DNA of 36,557 nucleotides, taken from positions 1-36,557 of the forward strand of contig CAYGVT010000157.1 in NCBI GenBank assembly GCA_964353355.1, written 5' to 3'. The stretch's first letter is position 1; the number at the start of each line of letters is the position of its first letter. The notes beneath the pieces were generated by a model, which worked only from the letters and a program-made list of their open reading frames with translations, was not told the origin of the DNA and searched no databases. This document shows, in pieces, positions 1 to 8,579 of the stretch. Both the position numbers and the translations under genes were made by a program. This stretch comes from CAYGVT01 sp964353355. GTDB taxonomy: Archaea > Thermoplasmatota > DTKX01 > GCA-020343715.

Positions 1-2585
1 GGGTCGTCGGGCGACGGGGGCGTGCCATCGAGCAGGAGGAGCAGGCCCACCGAGCCGACGCAGACGTTGTCGACGACCCTCACCGTGACGTTGACCTCGT
101 TCCCCGTGCCCCCTCGGGCCGGGGCCAGGTCCTCCAGGACGGGGAGGTCGTTGTCCACGACCGGGACCGACCAGTTGACCAGGGTGGCGTTGAGGCCGGC
201 GTGGTCCTTCGCCCAGGCGCGGTAGAAGAGGGGGGCCAGTGAGTCGATGGGGACGTCGATGGTGGCCGTCCATGAGCCGTTCCTCCCATCGCCCGAGGTG
301 AGGTCGAGCGCGAGGTCGGTCCAATCGGTCCCTCCGAGGTAGATGTATTGCAACCACACCCCTGCGACGCGGAGGTTGTCGGCGACGGTCAGGTTGAAGG
401 TGAACGCATCGCCCGTGGTGGCCGTCAAGTTGGTCGTGTCGTTCACGAGGCGAGGGACGGACATGTCGAGCTTGCACAGGAACGCGTCGCCCGTCGCCTC
501 CCCCGAGGCGGTCACGGCAGGTGTGTCATCGTAGGCCCCCGGTGTGGTCGGGAACTCGTCCGCGCTGAAGGTGCTGCCGGTGACGTACACCAGGCCGTCG
601 CCGTCCAAGGCGAGGGCGGTGCCGCGGTCGTCGCCGTCGCCCCCGAGGAGGCTTGCGTAGACGATGCGGTACCCGCTGGCCTCCAGCCTGAGGACGTAGC
701 CCTCCTCGTCGCCCCCGTGGCGCTGGGCCTGGAACGCGTTGGGGCACACGGGGAAGCTGCCATCGCCGCTCACGTAGCCGACGACGTTGGCGCAGCCCTC
801 CCCGTCCACCGCGACGGAGGCGGCCACGTCCGTGCAGGTCAGGTTCAGGACCTTGGAGAACTCGAGATGGTCACCGTCGGCCCCGAGCTCGAGGATGAAC
901 GAGTCCGGGTCGGTGTGGACAGGGGGCACCATGCGCTTGGGTACCGTCGGAAACAGGCTGCAGTTCGTCCATCCGACCACGTACGCATGGCCCTGTCCGT
1001 CCACGTCGATGCCCAATCCGATGTCGGTATCGGTCTCCCCGATGTAGGTGGAGTAGACCAGGGCGGTGCCCGTGGCGTTCAGCTTGGTAACAAACGCGTC
1101 GGGCAAGAGCTCCTCCGTGCGAGGTCCTGTGTACTTCGTCGAGCGGAGGTCCGACTGGTAGCACCCCTCTGTGGTCGGGAACTCCTTGCCAGACGTATAG
1201 CCCGTAACGTGGGCGCACCCGGCATCGTCGACGACGAGCCCATTGGCTCTATTGTCACAATCCTCTCCGAGAAGGCAGGAGTACTCGAGGTCGGAGCCGT
1301 CCGGCCTCAGCTTCACCACGAAGGCCTTGTTGCTCTCTTTCGGACTCCTGAAGCTCCCAGGGACGACTGGGAAGTCCCAGCTTTGGGTCCATCCCGCGAT
1401 GTACGCCGAGTCGCTGGCGTCGAGGTCGATGGACGTGGCATAGTCGCTCATGATGCCTCCCACGTACGTGGAGTACTCCAGGGAGGACCCTGTGACGTTC
1501 AGCTTGAGCGCGAATGCGTCGACCCATCCCGTGAGGGTGGTGCAGAACGCACCTTCCGTGACGGGGAAGTCGGAGCTCGTGGTCGATCCGGCGAGGTGGA
1601 CGAGGCCGTCACCATCGACGGCGACGCCCGTCGCCTCCTCGTATGAGGAGCCCCCGATGAAGGTGGAGTACTCCAATGCGCTGCCGTCTGGGGAGAACCT
1701 GGAGACGAAGGCCTCCCTGCCACCGATGGAGGGGTCGTACGCGCCTGGCGTCAGGGGGAACTCGGGGCTGAGGGTGACGCCGGCCACGTAGACGTGCCCG
1801 TCGGCGTCGACGGCGACTGCGTTTCCCGCGTCTAGGCCTTCCTCTCCCAGGAACGTGGAGAACATCATCCCCGGATCGATGACCAGCGGGAGGCCGGGGT
1901 CAAGGCTCCCCAGCCGGAAGCCGACGCGGCCGTCCCCAAGGAGCCTGAACGCGCTGGCGACCGGGACGCGACGCCCCCCTGCCTCCTGGTAGCTCACGGG
2001 CGCACTATCGCGCAGGATGGCCGCGGGGGTCCTCACCAGCAGGTCGCCTCCCACGTCGCAGACCTCGAGGGAGGTCATCCCCTCGTAGGCCATGATGATG
2101 CGCGACGGGTCGGACCCCGGGGCGACGGTGAACCCGTACTTGAACTCGCCACCCTCGAGCCTTAGCTCGAGGTCGATGCCCTCCCAGAGGCCCCGATAGA
2201 CGACGGACCGATAGCTGGGCACGTCGGCGACCCATAGCGCCGGGTCTCGCCCGTGGATGTAGTTGCTCCTGTGCCCCAGCTCGCCCGACCCGACGGGGAC
2301 GACCTCGCGGGCCCCCACGAACGTCACCTGGACCACGGTCCCCTGCCCGGTCGAGGCGGGGCCGTGCACGTCGTAGGCGACCCACCCGTCCCCCACCGCG
2401 ATGGACCAGGGGACGCCGAGGGCGTAGAAGAGAGCGTTCCAGGCCCCGAACTGGCCTCTGTTCTCGGTGAAGGATGGCTCTGGATGGACGGATGTAGGCG
2501 CGGGTCCCGGCCCGCCGGTCACGGCAAGCGCCTGCGGTGGGATATCCGGGCACGAGAGAGGCTCGGACACGATCAGAATCGGCAT
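1..2585 (-). CDS. Secreted SBBP seven-bladed beta-propeller protein (3' end outside window, 5' end apparently frameshifted)
   Basis: The minus strand is open from 2585 to the left edge, and the C-terminus lies outside the window. After a hydrophobic stretch comes a region of about 200 residues beginning near ENRGQFGAWN, as found before SBBP repeats in related proteins. Then follow seven repeats of the form YSTxxGG..AxxVDxDGxxYVxGxTxxxxFPTTPGAY, between about 1880 and 540, enough for one closed seven-bladed propeller. An Ig/Fn3-like domain follows towards the edge. Such proteins are exported and cell-surface; no enzymatic role is evident. The first in-frame ATG (2585) falls inside the hydrophobic segment. 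The reading frame upstream of it has no ATG, GTG or TTG back to a stop near 2730. A better start, ATG at 2686, is in another frame and would join this one if the five-base run at 2645-2649 had one more base. Confidence 0.85.
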   Translation of the reverse strand, partial: MPILIVSEPLSCPDIPPQALAVTGGPGPAPTSVHPEPSFTENRGQFGAWNALFYALGVPWSIAVGDGWVAYDVHGPASTGQGTVVQVTFVGAREVVPVGSGELGHRSNYIHGRDPALWVADVPSYRSVVYRGLWEGIDLELRLEGGEFKYGFTVAPGSDPSRIIMAYEGMTSLEVCDVGGDLLVRTPAAILRDSAPVSYQEAGGRRVPVASAFRLLGDGRVGFRLGSLDPGLPLVIDPGMMFSTFLGEEGLDAGNAVAVDADGHVYVAGVTLSPEFPLTPGAYDPSIGGREAFVSRFSPDGSALEYSTFIGGSSYEEATGVAVDGDGLVHLAGSTTSSDFPVTEGAFCTTLTGWVDAFALKLNVTGSSLEYSTYVGGIMSDYATSIDLDASDSAYIAGWTQSWDFPVVPGSFRSPKESNKAFVVKLRPDGSDLEYSCLLGEDCDNRANGLVVDDAGCAHVTGYTSGKEFPTTEGCYQSDLRSTKYTGPRTEELLPDAFVTKLNATGTALVYSTYIGETDTDIGLGIDVDGQGHAYVVGWTNCSLFPTVPKRMVPPVHTDPDSFILELGADGDHLEFSKVLNLTCTDVAASVAVDGEGCANVVGYVSGDGSFPVCPNAFQAQRHGGDEEGYVLRLEASGYRIVYASLLGGDGDDRGTALALDGDGLVYVTGSTFSADEFPTTPGAYDDTPAVTASGEATGDAFLCKLDMSVPRLVNDTTNLTATTGDAFTFNLTVADNLRVAGVWLQYIYLGGTDWTDLALDLTSGDGRNGSWTATIDVPIDSLAPLFYRAWAKDHAGLNATLVNWSVPVVDNDLPVLEDLAPARGGTGNEVNVTVRVVDNVCVGSVGLLLLLDGTPPSPDD

Positions 2586-2686
2586 CAGGAGTGATGCCAG
2601 AGCGAGGGCGGCGATGACCCAATTTCTCCGGGTCGTCCGTGCAACCCCCTGGTCGACCGAGCTCGATGTCGTCCCTTCCTGACCAT
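2586..2686 (-). pseudogene. Out-of-frame N-terminal part of the SBBP protein (signal peptide)
   Basis: ATG at 2686 begins MVRKGRHRARSTR, a basic N-region. Read as given, this frame ends within 34 codons. Adding one base to the run of five (CCCCC on the plus strand, 2645-2649) joins it to the frame that reads RRNWVIAALALASLLMPI, a textbook hydrophobic core, and then to the mature protein. A TATA-like box sits at a suitable distance upstream (about 2739-2747). This is either a consensus error in a homopolymer or a real frameshift that silences the gene. Confidence 0.6.
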
Positions 2687-2736
2687 CGCCAGGGAGGGGA
2701 GCTGGTCGATGAAGAACGATTGTCGCCTATCCCATA

Positions 2737-2748
2737 TCAATATATCGG
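2737..2748 (-). promoter_or_regulatory. TATA-like box for the SBBP gene
   Basis: On the minus strand this reads GATATATTGATA in an otherwise GC-rich region. Transcription would start about 25 bases on, near 2715, leaving a short leader before ATG 2686. The rest of 2687-2946 holds no gene that I can support; it carries the divergent promoters of the SBBP gene and nob1. Confidence 0.5.
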
Positions 2749-2946
2749 TGCGTGGCCCGGGCCGTTCCACGCAGCCCAGGAGCGGCCAGTCACCTTGGCG
2801 GGTGTCCACCCCTTTTCCCCACGACCGGCCATCGGGGCATATGAGCCTCTTCCGCGCTCATCGGCCACCTCGCAGCCCCTCGACGCCTTATACCTCAGGC
2901 CACCCGACGGCAACCCTCTTTACGGCGCGGAGGCGATGGGGGGTGC

Positions 2947-3429
2947 GTGAGGGCGGTGATAGACGCGTCCGCGTTCCTGGGCGGGTTCGAGCCCGTGCCA
3001 CCGGCGGAGTTCGCCGTGCCGCCGTCGGTCGTGGACGAGGTCGCGCGGGGCCGCCCGGGCCGCCGCATGCAGGAGCTGCTGGCCGCCGGGCTCGCGATGA
3101 TGGAGCCCACCCCCGGGGCCGTCGCGCGCGCGGAGGCGGCCGCGGAGGGCCTCGGCGAGGGCTCGCGGCTCTCGCCGGCGGACGTGGACGTGCTGGCCCT
3201 CGCGCTCGACCTGGGCGTGCCCTGCCTCACCGACGACTACTCGGTCCAGAACGTGGCCTCGAGGCTGGGCGTGGTGGCCAGGCCCTTCCGCGAGGGGGGC
3301 ATCAAGGAGGTCTGGACCTGGGGGGTGAGGTGCCCTGGCTGCCGGCGGAGGTTCAGGGACGGCGAGGCCGAGGCGGGGCGGCCCTGCCCCGTGTGCGGGA
3401 CGGAGCTGCGCACCTCCAGGCGGAGATGA
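2947..3429 (+). CDS. nob1: rRNA maturation endonuclease NOB1 (PIN domain plus zinc ribbon)
   Basis: 160 residues from a GTG start. NOB1 cuts the 3' end of 16S rRNA during small-subunit maturation. The PIN domain fills residues 1-115, with the acidic residues expected in its metal site: D6 (VIDASAFL), E31 (VVDEV), D79/D81 (SPADVDVLALAL) and D96/D97 (LTDDYSVQN). After the linker GIKEVWTWGVR comes a zinc ribbon with C129/C132 and C147/C150. Length and order match archaeal NOB1. The short T-rich element near 2917-2921 lies about 28 bases before the GTG, so the mRNA may be leaderless. The gene stands alone ahead of an ABC transporter pair that has its own promoter. Confidence 0.93.
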   Translation: MRAVIDASAFLGGFEPVPPAEFAVPPSVVDEVARGRPGRRMQELLAAGLAMMEPTPGAVARAEAAAEGLGEGSRLSPADVDVLALALDLGVPCLTDDYSVQNVASRLGVVARPFREGGIKEVWTWGVRCPGCRRRFRDGEAEAGRPCPVCGTELRTSRRR

Positions 3430-3485
3430 GCCAGTCGTGCGAGCGCGGACCGCGTCCTTTCCGTCACGAAGAACGGCGGCGAAGG

Positions 3486-3496
3486 CTAGATATACG
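3486..3496 (+). promoter_or_regulatory. TATA-like box of the ABC transporter operon
   Basis: The sequence CTAGATATACG lies about 25 bases before GTG 3517, so the transcript probably begins at or next to the start codon (leaderless). Confidence 0.6.
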
Positions 3497-3516
3497 CGCC
3501 CCGCGTAGCCACTGGC

Positions 3517-4233
3517 GTGCTCGAGGCGGTCCATCTCCGCAAGAGCTACGGCCCCACCCTGGCCGTGGACGACGTGACCTTCACGGTGCGCCCTGGCGAG
3601 GTGTACGGGCTGCTCGGGACCAACGGGGCCGGCAAGTCCACGACGGTCCGGATGTTCGTGGGCCTGGTGACGCCGGACGGGGGCCGAGCGCTCGTGGGCG
3701 GCCACGACATCGTCGCCGAGCCGCGCCTCGCGAAGGCCGCGCTCGGGTACGTGCCCGAGGTCGTGACGCTGCATGACAGGCTGACGCTGCGCGAGCACCT
3801 GGAGTTCGTGGGCTCGCTGCACGGCATCGACGGCAACGGGCTCTCCTCCCGGGTGATGGAGCTCGCGAGGCGCGTCCAGCTCGAGGATTCCCTCGACCAC
3901 GAGATGGGCACCTACTCCAAGGGCATGCTGCAGCGAGCCGCGCTCGCGGGCGCGATGGTGCACTCGCCGCGCGCGCTGGTGCTCGACGAGCCCGGCTCGG
4001 GCCTGGACCCGCGGTTCGTGCGCGACCTCAAGCGGTGGGTGCGGGAGCTCGCCAAGGGCTCCTCCGTGCTCGTGTGCACGCACATCACCGGCTTCGCCTC
4101 CGAGGTGTGCGACCGCCTGGGCGTCATCCACCGCGGCCGCCTGCTCGCGCAGGGGAGCCTCTCCGAACTGCTGGCCATGACCTCGGCCGAGGACCTCGAG
4201 GAGGCCTTCGTGCGCATCATCGCCGGGGCGTGA
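3517..4233 (+). CDS. ABC transporter ATP-binding protein (ABC-2 type exporter)
   Basis: 238 residues from GTG 3517. It supplies the ATPase of an export system with the membrane protein encoded next. Visible motifs are Walker A GTNGAGKST (34-42), the GYVPE segment at the Q-loop position (77-81), a degenerate signature YSKGMLQR (133-140), Walker B ALVLDEP (153-159), the D-loop region SGLD (161-164) and the switch histidine in CTHI (H189). The YSKGM signature is typical of the CcmA/NatA-like branch that pairs with ABC-2 permeases. The stop codon lies four bases before the permease start, so the two genes are co-transcribed. The substrate cannot be told from sequence. Confidence 0.95.
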   Translation: MLEAVHLRKSYGPTLAVDDVTFTVRPGEVYGLLGTNGAGKSTTVRMFVGLVTPDGGRALVGGHDIVAEPRLAKAALGYVPEVVTLHDRLTLREHLEFVGSLHGIDGNGLSSRVMELARRVQLEDSLDHEMGTYSKGMLQRAALAGAMVHSPRALVLDEPGSGLDPRFVRDLKRWVRELAKGSSVLVCTHITGFASEVCDRLGVIHRGRLLAQGSLSELLAMTSAEDLEEAFVRIIAGA

Positions 4234-4237
4234 TGCG

Positions 4238-5770
4238 TTGGCACGGACCTGGGCGGGGACGGCCTGGGACGCCTACAACCTCTCGGCCACGCTCTCTGCG
4301 CGGAGGTTCTCCGCCACCTACAGGCGGCACTTCGCCATGCTGGGGGTGTTCGTGCTCCTCGTGCTCACCGCTACGGCGATGCTCGTGCGCGTCGCGTCCG
4401 TCTCGGGCGGGGGCGGCGAGGAGGGCTCGACCGGGCTCGAGGACGCCCTCACGCCCGGCGGGGTGGCCGCGGCCGCGTTCGTCATCCTGCTCGCGCGAGG
4501 CCTCGTCGACGCGCACCGCGCCGTGCTGCGCGACCGGGCGCTCTGGACCGCGCTCGTCTCGCCCGCCGACGAGGGCGCGCTCCGGACGGGGCTCATGCTG
4601 CGCGCCGCCGTGATGCAGCTCGGGCTGGTCACATCCGTGCTAGCGCTCGTCGTGCTCGTGCTCGCGACCTCCCCCGCCCCTCCCAACGTGCCGACCGAGA
4701 CGGGCCCGCTCATCGCGCTCGCGGGGCTGGCGAGCGGCGCGCTCGCGCTGCCCCTGCTCGCCGCGGCGATGGTGGTGCGCAGGGGCTCCATGCGCGGCGC
4801 CCTCCCCCCGACCGTCCTGCTCGCGCTCGCGGGGCTGTTCATGGCCGCGCTCCAGCTGGACTGGCCTGCGTGGGCGCAGCTGGGCTCCGGCGTCGTCCTG
4901 GTCGCGGGCGCCGCCGTCGCGTCCGCGCGCTCGCCCCCCGTGCTCGCGGAGGCGTGGGATGCCGCCAACCGCCCGCGGGGGGCGCGCGCGCGCGGCCCGT
5001 CCCCGACCGGGCCGCTGCTGCGGGCGACCGAGGCGGGCATGGACCCGGTGGGGAGGTCGCTGGTGCGCAGGGAGGTGAAGCTCGCCCTCCCTCCCCGCCA
5101 GCGCCTGTCGGTGGTGGCGCTCAACCTCGCCATGTGCGGGGCCCTGGTCACCCTCGACTCGCAGCTGCGCGAGCTCGTGGCCGACGGCTCCCTCTCCACC
5201 TTCAACTACCACTGGGTCGTGGGGCCGTTCCTCGTGGCGCTGGGGCTCTATGCGGTCGGGTTCTTCCAGGTGACGGCACCCCTCCTGGACGGCTTCACCA
5301 AGGAGGGCCCCGCCCTGTGGGCGCTCAAGACCAGCCCCGCTGAGCCCCGCACCATCGTGCAGGCCAAGGTGCGCCCACTGTTCGCGTTCCTGCCCGTGAC
5401 GGTCCTCGCCGTGGGCCTTGCAGCGCCGCTCTCCGCAGGCCGCGGGCCGGTCGCGCTCGCGGTGGCCGCGATGGGCACCGTGGGGGTCTACCTGGCCTTC
5501 GCGGGCGTCGGCGCGTGGGCGGGGGCGGCCTACCCCAACATCGACAGGCACTCCAACGCGCCGCCGGATTTGGTGCTCGCCTTCAACATGATGGTCGCGT
5601 GCCTGGTCGTGGAGGCCCTCGTGCTCCTCCCCGTGCTCGCGGTCGACCCCGCGGAGCCCCTGCGGTCGGTCGTGGCGATGGTGGTCTGCGTCCTGATAGG
5701 ATGGTCCGTCTACAGGCTGGGCGTGGGCTCGGGCGGGAGGGCGCTCGGCCGGCTGCAGCTGGCGAGCTGA
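4238..5770 (+). CDS. ABC-2 type transporter membrane protein, about 12 membrane segments
   Basis: 510 residues from TTG 4238. This start keeps the cytosolic N-terminus and sits four bases after the ATPase stop; the nearby ATG at 4233 is in another frame. Hydrophobic segments lie near residues 33-52, 74-90, 124-144, 156-180, 190-206, 213-230, 289-305, 325-350, 383-400, 408-432, 445-470 and 478-500. They form two groups of six split by a charged loop (about 231-288), like two fused ABC-2 halves. It should form the channel of an exporter driven by the ATPase encoded just upstream. No substrate-binding protein is nearby, which fits export rather than import. The gene ends facing the cis-prenyltransferase gene. 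Confidence 0.85.
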   Translation: MARTWAGTAWDAYNLSATLSARRFSATYRRHFAMLGVFVLLVLTATAMLVRVASVSGGGGEEGSTGLEDALTPGGVAAAAFVILLARGLVDAHRAVLRDRALWTALVSPADEGALRTGLMLRAAVMQLGLVTSVLALVVLVLATSPAPPNVPTETGPLIALAGLASGALALPLLAAAMVVRRGSMRGALPPTVLLALAGLFMAALQLDWPAWAQLGSGVVLVAGAAVASARSPPVLAEAWDAANRPRGARARGPSPTGPLLRATEAGMDPVGRSLVRREVKLALPPRQRLSVVALNLAMCGALVTLDSQLRELVADGSLSTFNYHWVVGPFLVALGLYAVGFFQVTAPLLDGFTKEGPALWALKTSPAEPRTIVQAKVRPLFAFLPVTVLAVGLAAPLSAGRGPVALAVAAMGTVGVYLAFAGVGAWAGAAYPNIDRHSNAPPDLVLAFNMMVACLVVEALVLLPVLAVDPAEPLRSVVAMVVCVLIGWSVYRLGVGSGGRALGRLQLAS

Positions 5771-5826
5771 GGCGCGGGAAGGTGGTGGGAGCGGCCCGAC
5801 AAGCCGAGGGCCGTGGGGCGCGCGAC

Positions 5827-6615
5827 TCACTTGCCGAACCTTCTCCCGCGCATCTGGTAGGCGCGGATGGCGCGCAGGAAGTCGACCTTCCTGAAGCCGG
5901 GCCAGTAGACGTCCGAGAAGTAGAGCTCGGAGTAGGCGAGCTGCCACAGCAGGAAGTTGCTGATGCGCGCCTCGCCCGACGTGCGCAGGATCAGGTCCGG
6001 GTCGGGCAGGCCGTAGGTGTAGAGGTAGCCGCTGAAGGTCTCCTCGTCCACCTTGGCGGGGTCGACCTTGCCGTCCTTGGCGTCCTGGGCGATGCGCCGG
6101 ATGGCCTGGAGGATCTCCTCGCGGCCTCCGTAGGCGATGGCGATGTTGAACCGGTAGGCGTCGTAGCCGGCCGTGCGCTGCTCGGCGTGGCGGATGGCCT
6201 CGACGACCTCCTTGGGCAGCAGCTCCATCTGGCCGAAGGCCTTGATGCGTATGCGGTGGCGGTGCACGCGCTCGTCGTCGGCCGCCCTGTGGAAGTTGAC
6301 CGCGAAGAGGTGCATGAGCTCCTCCACCTCCTCGGGGTCGCGCCTGAGGTTCTCCGTCGAGAACGCGTAGACGGTGAGCACGCGCACGCCCAGCTCCAGG
6401 CACCACTCCAGCATCTCCTCGAGCGTCTCGCGGCCCGCCTGGTGCCCCGCCAGGTCCAGGAGGCCCAGGCTCTCCGCGAACCTCCGGTTGCCGTCCATGA
6501 TGACCGCGACGTGCTCCGGGATGGGGCCGCCCTTGATCTCCTTCATCAGGCGGTTCTCGTAGGCGCGGTAGGTCGCCTCCGACAGGGCCTTCCTTATCTC
6601 GGTTAAGCGTACCAC
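5827..6615 (-). CDS. uppS: (Z)-prenyl diphosphate synthase (cis-prenyltransferase, UPPS family)
   Basis: 262 residues from GTG 6615. The enzyme lengthens an allylic diphosphate with isopentenyl units in cis to make the polyprenyl carrier lipid used in glycosylation. All family motifs are present: HVAVIMDGNRR with catalytic D41, GHQAG (58-61), YAFSTENLRR (83-92), FNIAIAYGGREE (156-167), then DPDLILRTSGE (205-215) and SNFLLWQLAYSELYF, ending RAYQMRGRRFG. The frame stays open to 6675, but a TATA-like stretch at 6643-6651 sits about 30 bases before GTG 6615, and the N-terminus from there (TEIRKALSEATYRAYENRL) looks like archaeal relatives. Length is normal. It converges on the ABC permease gene. 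Confidence 0.95.
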   Translation of the reverse strand: MVRLTEIRKALSEATYRAYENRLMKEIKGGPIPEHVAVIMDGNRRFAESLGLLDLAGHQAGRETLEEMLEWCLELGVRVLTVYAFSTENLRRDPEEVEELMHLFAVNFHRAADDERVHRHRIRIKAFGQMELLPKEVVEAIRHAEQRTAGYDAYRFNIAIAYGGREEILQAIRRIAQDAKDGKVDPAKVDEETFSGYLYTYGLPDPDLILRTSGEARISNFLLWQLAYSELYFSDVYWPGFRKVDFLRAIRAYQMRGRRFGK

Positions 6616-6642
6616 CCTTGCGCCGATGTAAAGACGGGAGGC

Positions 6643-6652
6643 GTATTTCAAC
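6643..6652 (-). promoter_or_regulatory. TATA-like box of the cis-prenyltransferase gene
   Basis: On the minus strand this reads GTTGAAATAC, about 30 bases before GTG 6615. It is the only AT-rich stretch close upstream and is the reason for choosing the downstream start. Confidence 0.4.
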
Positions 6653-6713
6653 CTTCGGGGGCGCCAGGCCCCCACGTGGGGCGGTCGGACCAGCCCGCCG
6701 GCCAGGGCCCGGC

Positions 6714-6726
6714 AAAGTATATATAC
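6714..6726 (+). promoter_or_regulatory. Strong TATA box before the small cysteine-containing gene
   Basis: AAAGTATATATAC is one of the clearest TATA elements in the window. It predicts a start of transcription near 6745, about 25 bases before the small reading frame at 6771. Confidence 0.65.
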
Positions 6727-6770
6727 GGTCGGCGCCCAAGTAGTCGCCCCGGGGCTAGCGGTGCCCGGCC

Positions 6771-6968
6771 TTGGAGGGAACGAGGCTGACTAAGCAGTAC
6801 ATCGGCGACGTCACCAAGATGGTGGTCCACAACACCCTGAACAAGAAGCCAAGCTGCGGTATACAGGACATCCCGCCGGAGGCCAAGCGCGAGTTCGACG
6901 CGCTCTACCAGGCCACGACCACTGGCTTCCACAAGTGCACGGAGTGCATCGGGAGCAGCATCTGGTGA
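6771..6968 (+). CDS. Small conserved-looking protein of unknown function (non-ATG start)
   Basis: About 60-65 residues; I do not recognise the family. Codon choice is that of a real gene here (third positions nearly all G or C, many AAG, GAC, ATC). A strong TATA box precedes it. Three cysteines are seen: one in KPSCGIQ and a pair in FHKCTECI close to a histidine, which could bind a metal. The start is unclear. TTG 6771 lacks a Shine-Dalgarno sequence, whereas GGAGGG (6773-6778) is well spaced for a CTG codon at 6786. ATG 6819 would remove the first quarter. The protein is soluble and ends in GSSIW. The rfcL gene follows 84 bases on with its own T-rich promoter. Confidence 0.65.
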   Translation: MEGTRLTKQYIGDVTKMVVHNTLNKKPSCGIQDIPPEAKREFDALYQATTTGFHKCTECIGSSIW

Positions 6969-7052
6969 GGGAGCGGGCAGATGGGGCACTTTCGCGCCCC
7001 TCCCCCCGAAAAGGCCTTTAGCCACGGGGGCGCTTAGAGCAAGGGATAGCGT

Positions 7053-8579
7053 ATGGACTGGAACGAGAAGTACCGCCCCCGGACCCTCGCGCAGGTCGCG
7101 GGCAACACCAGGGCCGTCCAGTCCCTCGAGGCGTGGGCGCGCGCGTGGCAGCACGGCCACCCGAAGAAGCGCGCGGCCATCCTCTCCGGCCCCCCCGGCA
7201 CCGGCAAGACCGTCGCGGCGCACGCGCTCGCGGCCGACCTCGGGTGGGAGGTCGTCGAGCTCAATGCGTCCGACGACCGCGACGCCGCGGCCATCGGGCG
7301 CGTCGCGACCGCGGGCGCGCTCAACCAGACCTTCGACGACAAGGGCGCGTTCCTCCGGTCTGACGAGGGCGGCCGCAAGCTCATCATCATCGACGAGGCC
7401 GACAACGTGCACGGCCGCGAGGACCGCGGCGGCATCCGCGCCATCGTCGACACGATAAGGCGCACGCGGCAGCCCGTCGTGCTCATCGTGAACGACCTCT
7501 ACGAGCTCACTCGCCAGTCCTCCTCGTTCAAGACGCTGTGCGAGACCATCAAGTTCCAGTCCATCCAGTCGCGCACCATCAAGACGGCGCTCTCCCGCAT
7601 CGCGGCCGAGGAGCGGCTCGAGGTCGAGGACGAGGCCCTCGGGACCGTCGCCGAGCGTGCCTCGGGCGACATGCGGGCGGCCGTCAACGACCTGCAGGCC
7701 CTCGCCGAGGGGAGGACGTTCGTGCTCGCCAAGGACGTGGGCTCGGTGGGCAGGCGGGACACGCGCGCGACGATGTACGACGCGGTGCGCACCATCCTCA
7801 AGACCGACAACGTCCTCGCGGCCAGGCGCGTGGTGTCCGAGCTCGACGAGGACCCGGAGTTCCTGCTGCAGTGGCTGTCCGAGAACGCGCCCATGGAGTA
7901 CCGGGACACGAGGGACAGGGCGCGCGCGATGGCGGCCATCGCCCGGGCCGACGTGTACCTCGCGCGCGCGCAGCGCAAGCAGGCCTGGCGCATGTGGGCC
8001 TACGCCAACGACATGATGAGCGCGGGCGTCGCCACCGCGAAGGACCGCGAGTACCACGAGCCGCACCGCTACAGCTTCCCCATGTGGCTCGCCACGATGG
8101 GCCGCACGCGCGCGCTGCGCGCGACCATGGGCTCGCTCTCGTCCAAGCTCGCCAGGGAGTGCCACACGTCCGTGGGGATCGCGCGCGAGGAGCTCATCCC
8201 GCTCTACCAGCAGCTCTTCGAGCAGGACGGCGCGTTCGCGGTCCACCAGACGGCCGTCCTGGAGCTGCAGGGGCCCGAGGTCGCGATGCTCCTGCGAGAC
8301 CAGACCGGCTCGACGCGCGTCGAGCAGCTGCTCGCGGCAGCCGAGTCCAAGGACACCGGGCGCAGGCAGATCGAGCCGTACGCGCTCGGCGAGGGCGCGG
8401 CCTACGAGCGCGCCGCCGCCGCGAGGGCGAAGGCCGGCGAGCCGGACGAGGGGGCTCCCGAGGGCAGCAGCGCCGCCCCCGACGAGGGCGGGAGCGGCTC
8501 GCCCGGGGGCGGGGTCGCCGCGAAGCCCGAGGCCGAGGACGACAAGGAGCGCCAGCGGAGCCTGCTCGACTTCGGGTGA
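7053..8579 (+). CDS. rfcL: Replication factor C large subunit (clamp loader)
   Basis: 508 residues. RfcL works with the small RFC subunit, encoded elsewhere, to open the PCNA ring and load it on primed DNA. It starts MDWNEKYRPRTL, the RFC family N-terminal box. Walker A GPPGTGKT is at 46-53, Walker B LIIIDEAD at 110-117, and the sensor-1-like segment LIVNDLYEL near 145. The collar region follows. A low-complexity Ala/Gly/Glu tail ends in QRSLLDF (501-507), a clear PIP box for binding PCNA. ATG 7053 lies some 35 bases after a T-rich element (7014-7021) with a short leader. Normal length for an archaeal large subunit. Confidence 0.96.
   Translation: MDWNEKYRPRTLAQVAGNTRAVQSLEAWARAWQHGHPKKRAAILSGPPGTGKTVAAHALAADLGWEVVELNASDDRDAAAIGRVATAGALNQTFDDKGAFLRSDEGGRKLIIIDEADNVHGREDRGGIRAIVDTIRRTRQPVVLIVNDLYELTRQSSSFKTLCETIKFQSIQSRTIKTALSRIAAEERLEVEDEALGTVAERASGDMRAAVNDLQALAEGRTFVLAKDVGSVGRRDTRATMYDAVRTILKTDNVLAARRVVSELDEDPEFLLQWLSENAPMEYRDTRDRARAMAAIARADVYLARAQRKQAWRMWAYANDMMSAGVATAKDREYHEPHRYSFPMWLATMGRTRALRATMGSLSSKLARECHTSVGIAREELIPLYQQLFEQDGAFAVHQTAVLELQGPEVAMLLRDQTGSTRVEQLLAAAESKDTGRRQIEPYALGEGAAYERAAAARAKAGEPDEGAPEGSSAAPDEGGSGSPGGGVAAKPEAEDDKERQRSLLDFG

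Noticed and set aside
348..1646. Plus-strand frame of 432 codons across the SBBP gene
   Set aside because: It is the antisense shadow of seven well-formed SBBP repeats on the minus strand.
6616..6675. Upstream start (ATG 6675) for the cis-prenyltransferase
   Set aside because: It lies ahead of the only TATA-like sequence and adds 20 residues with no family match.
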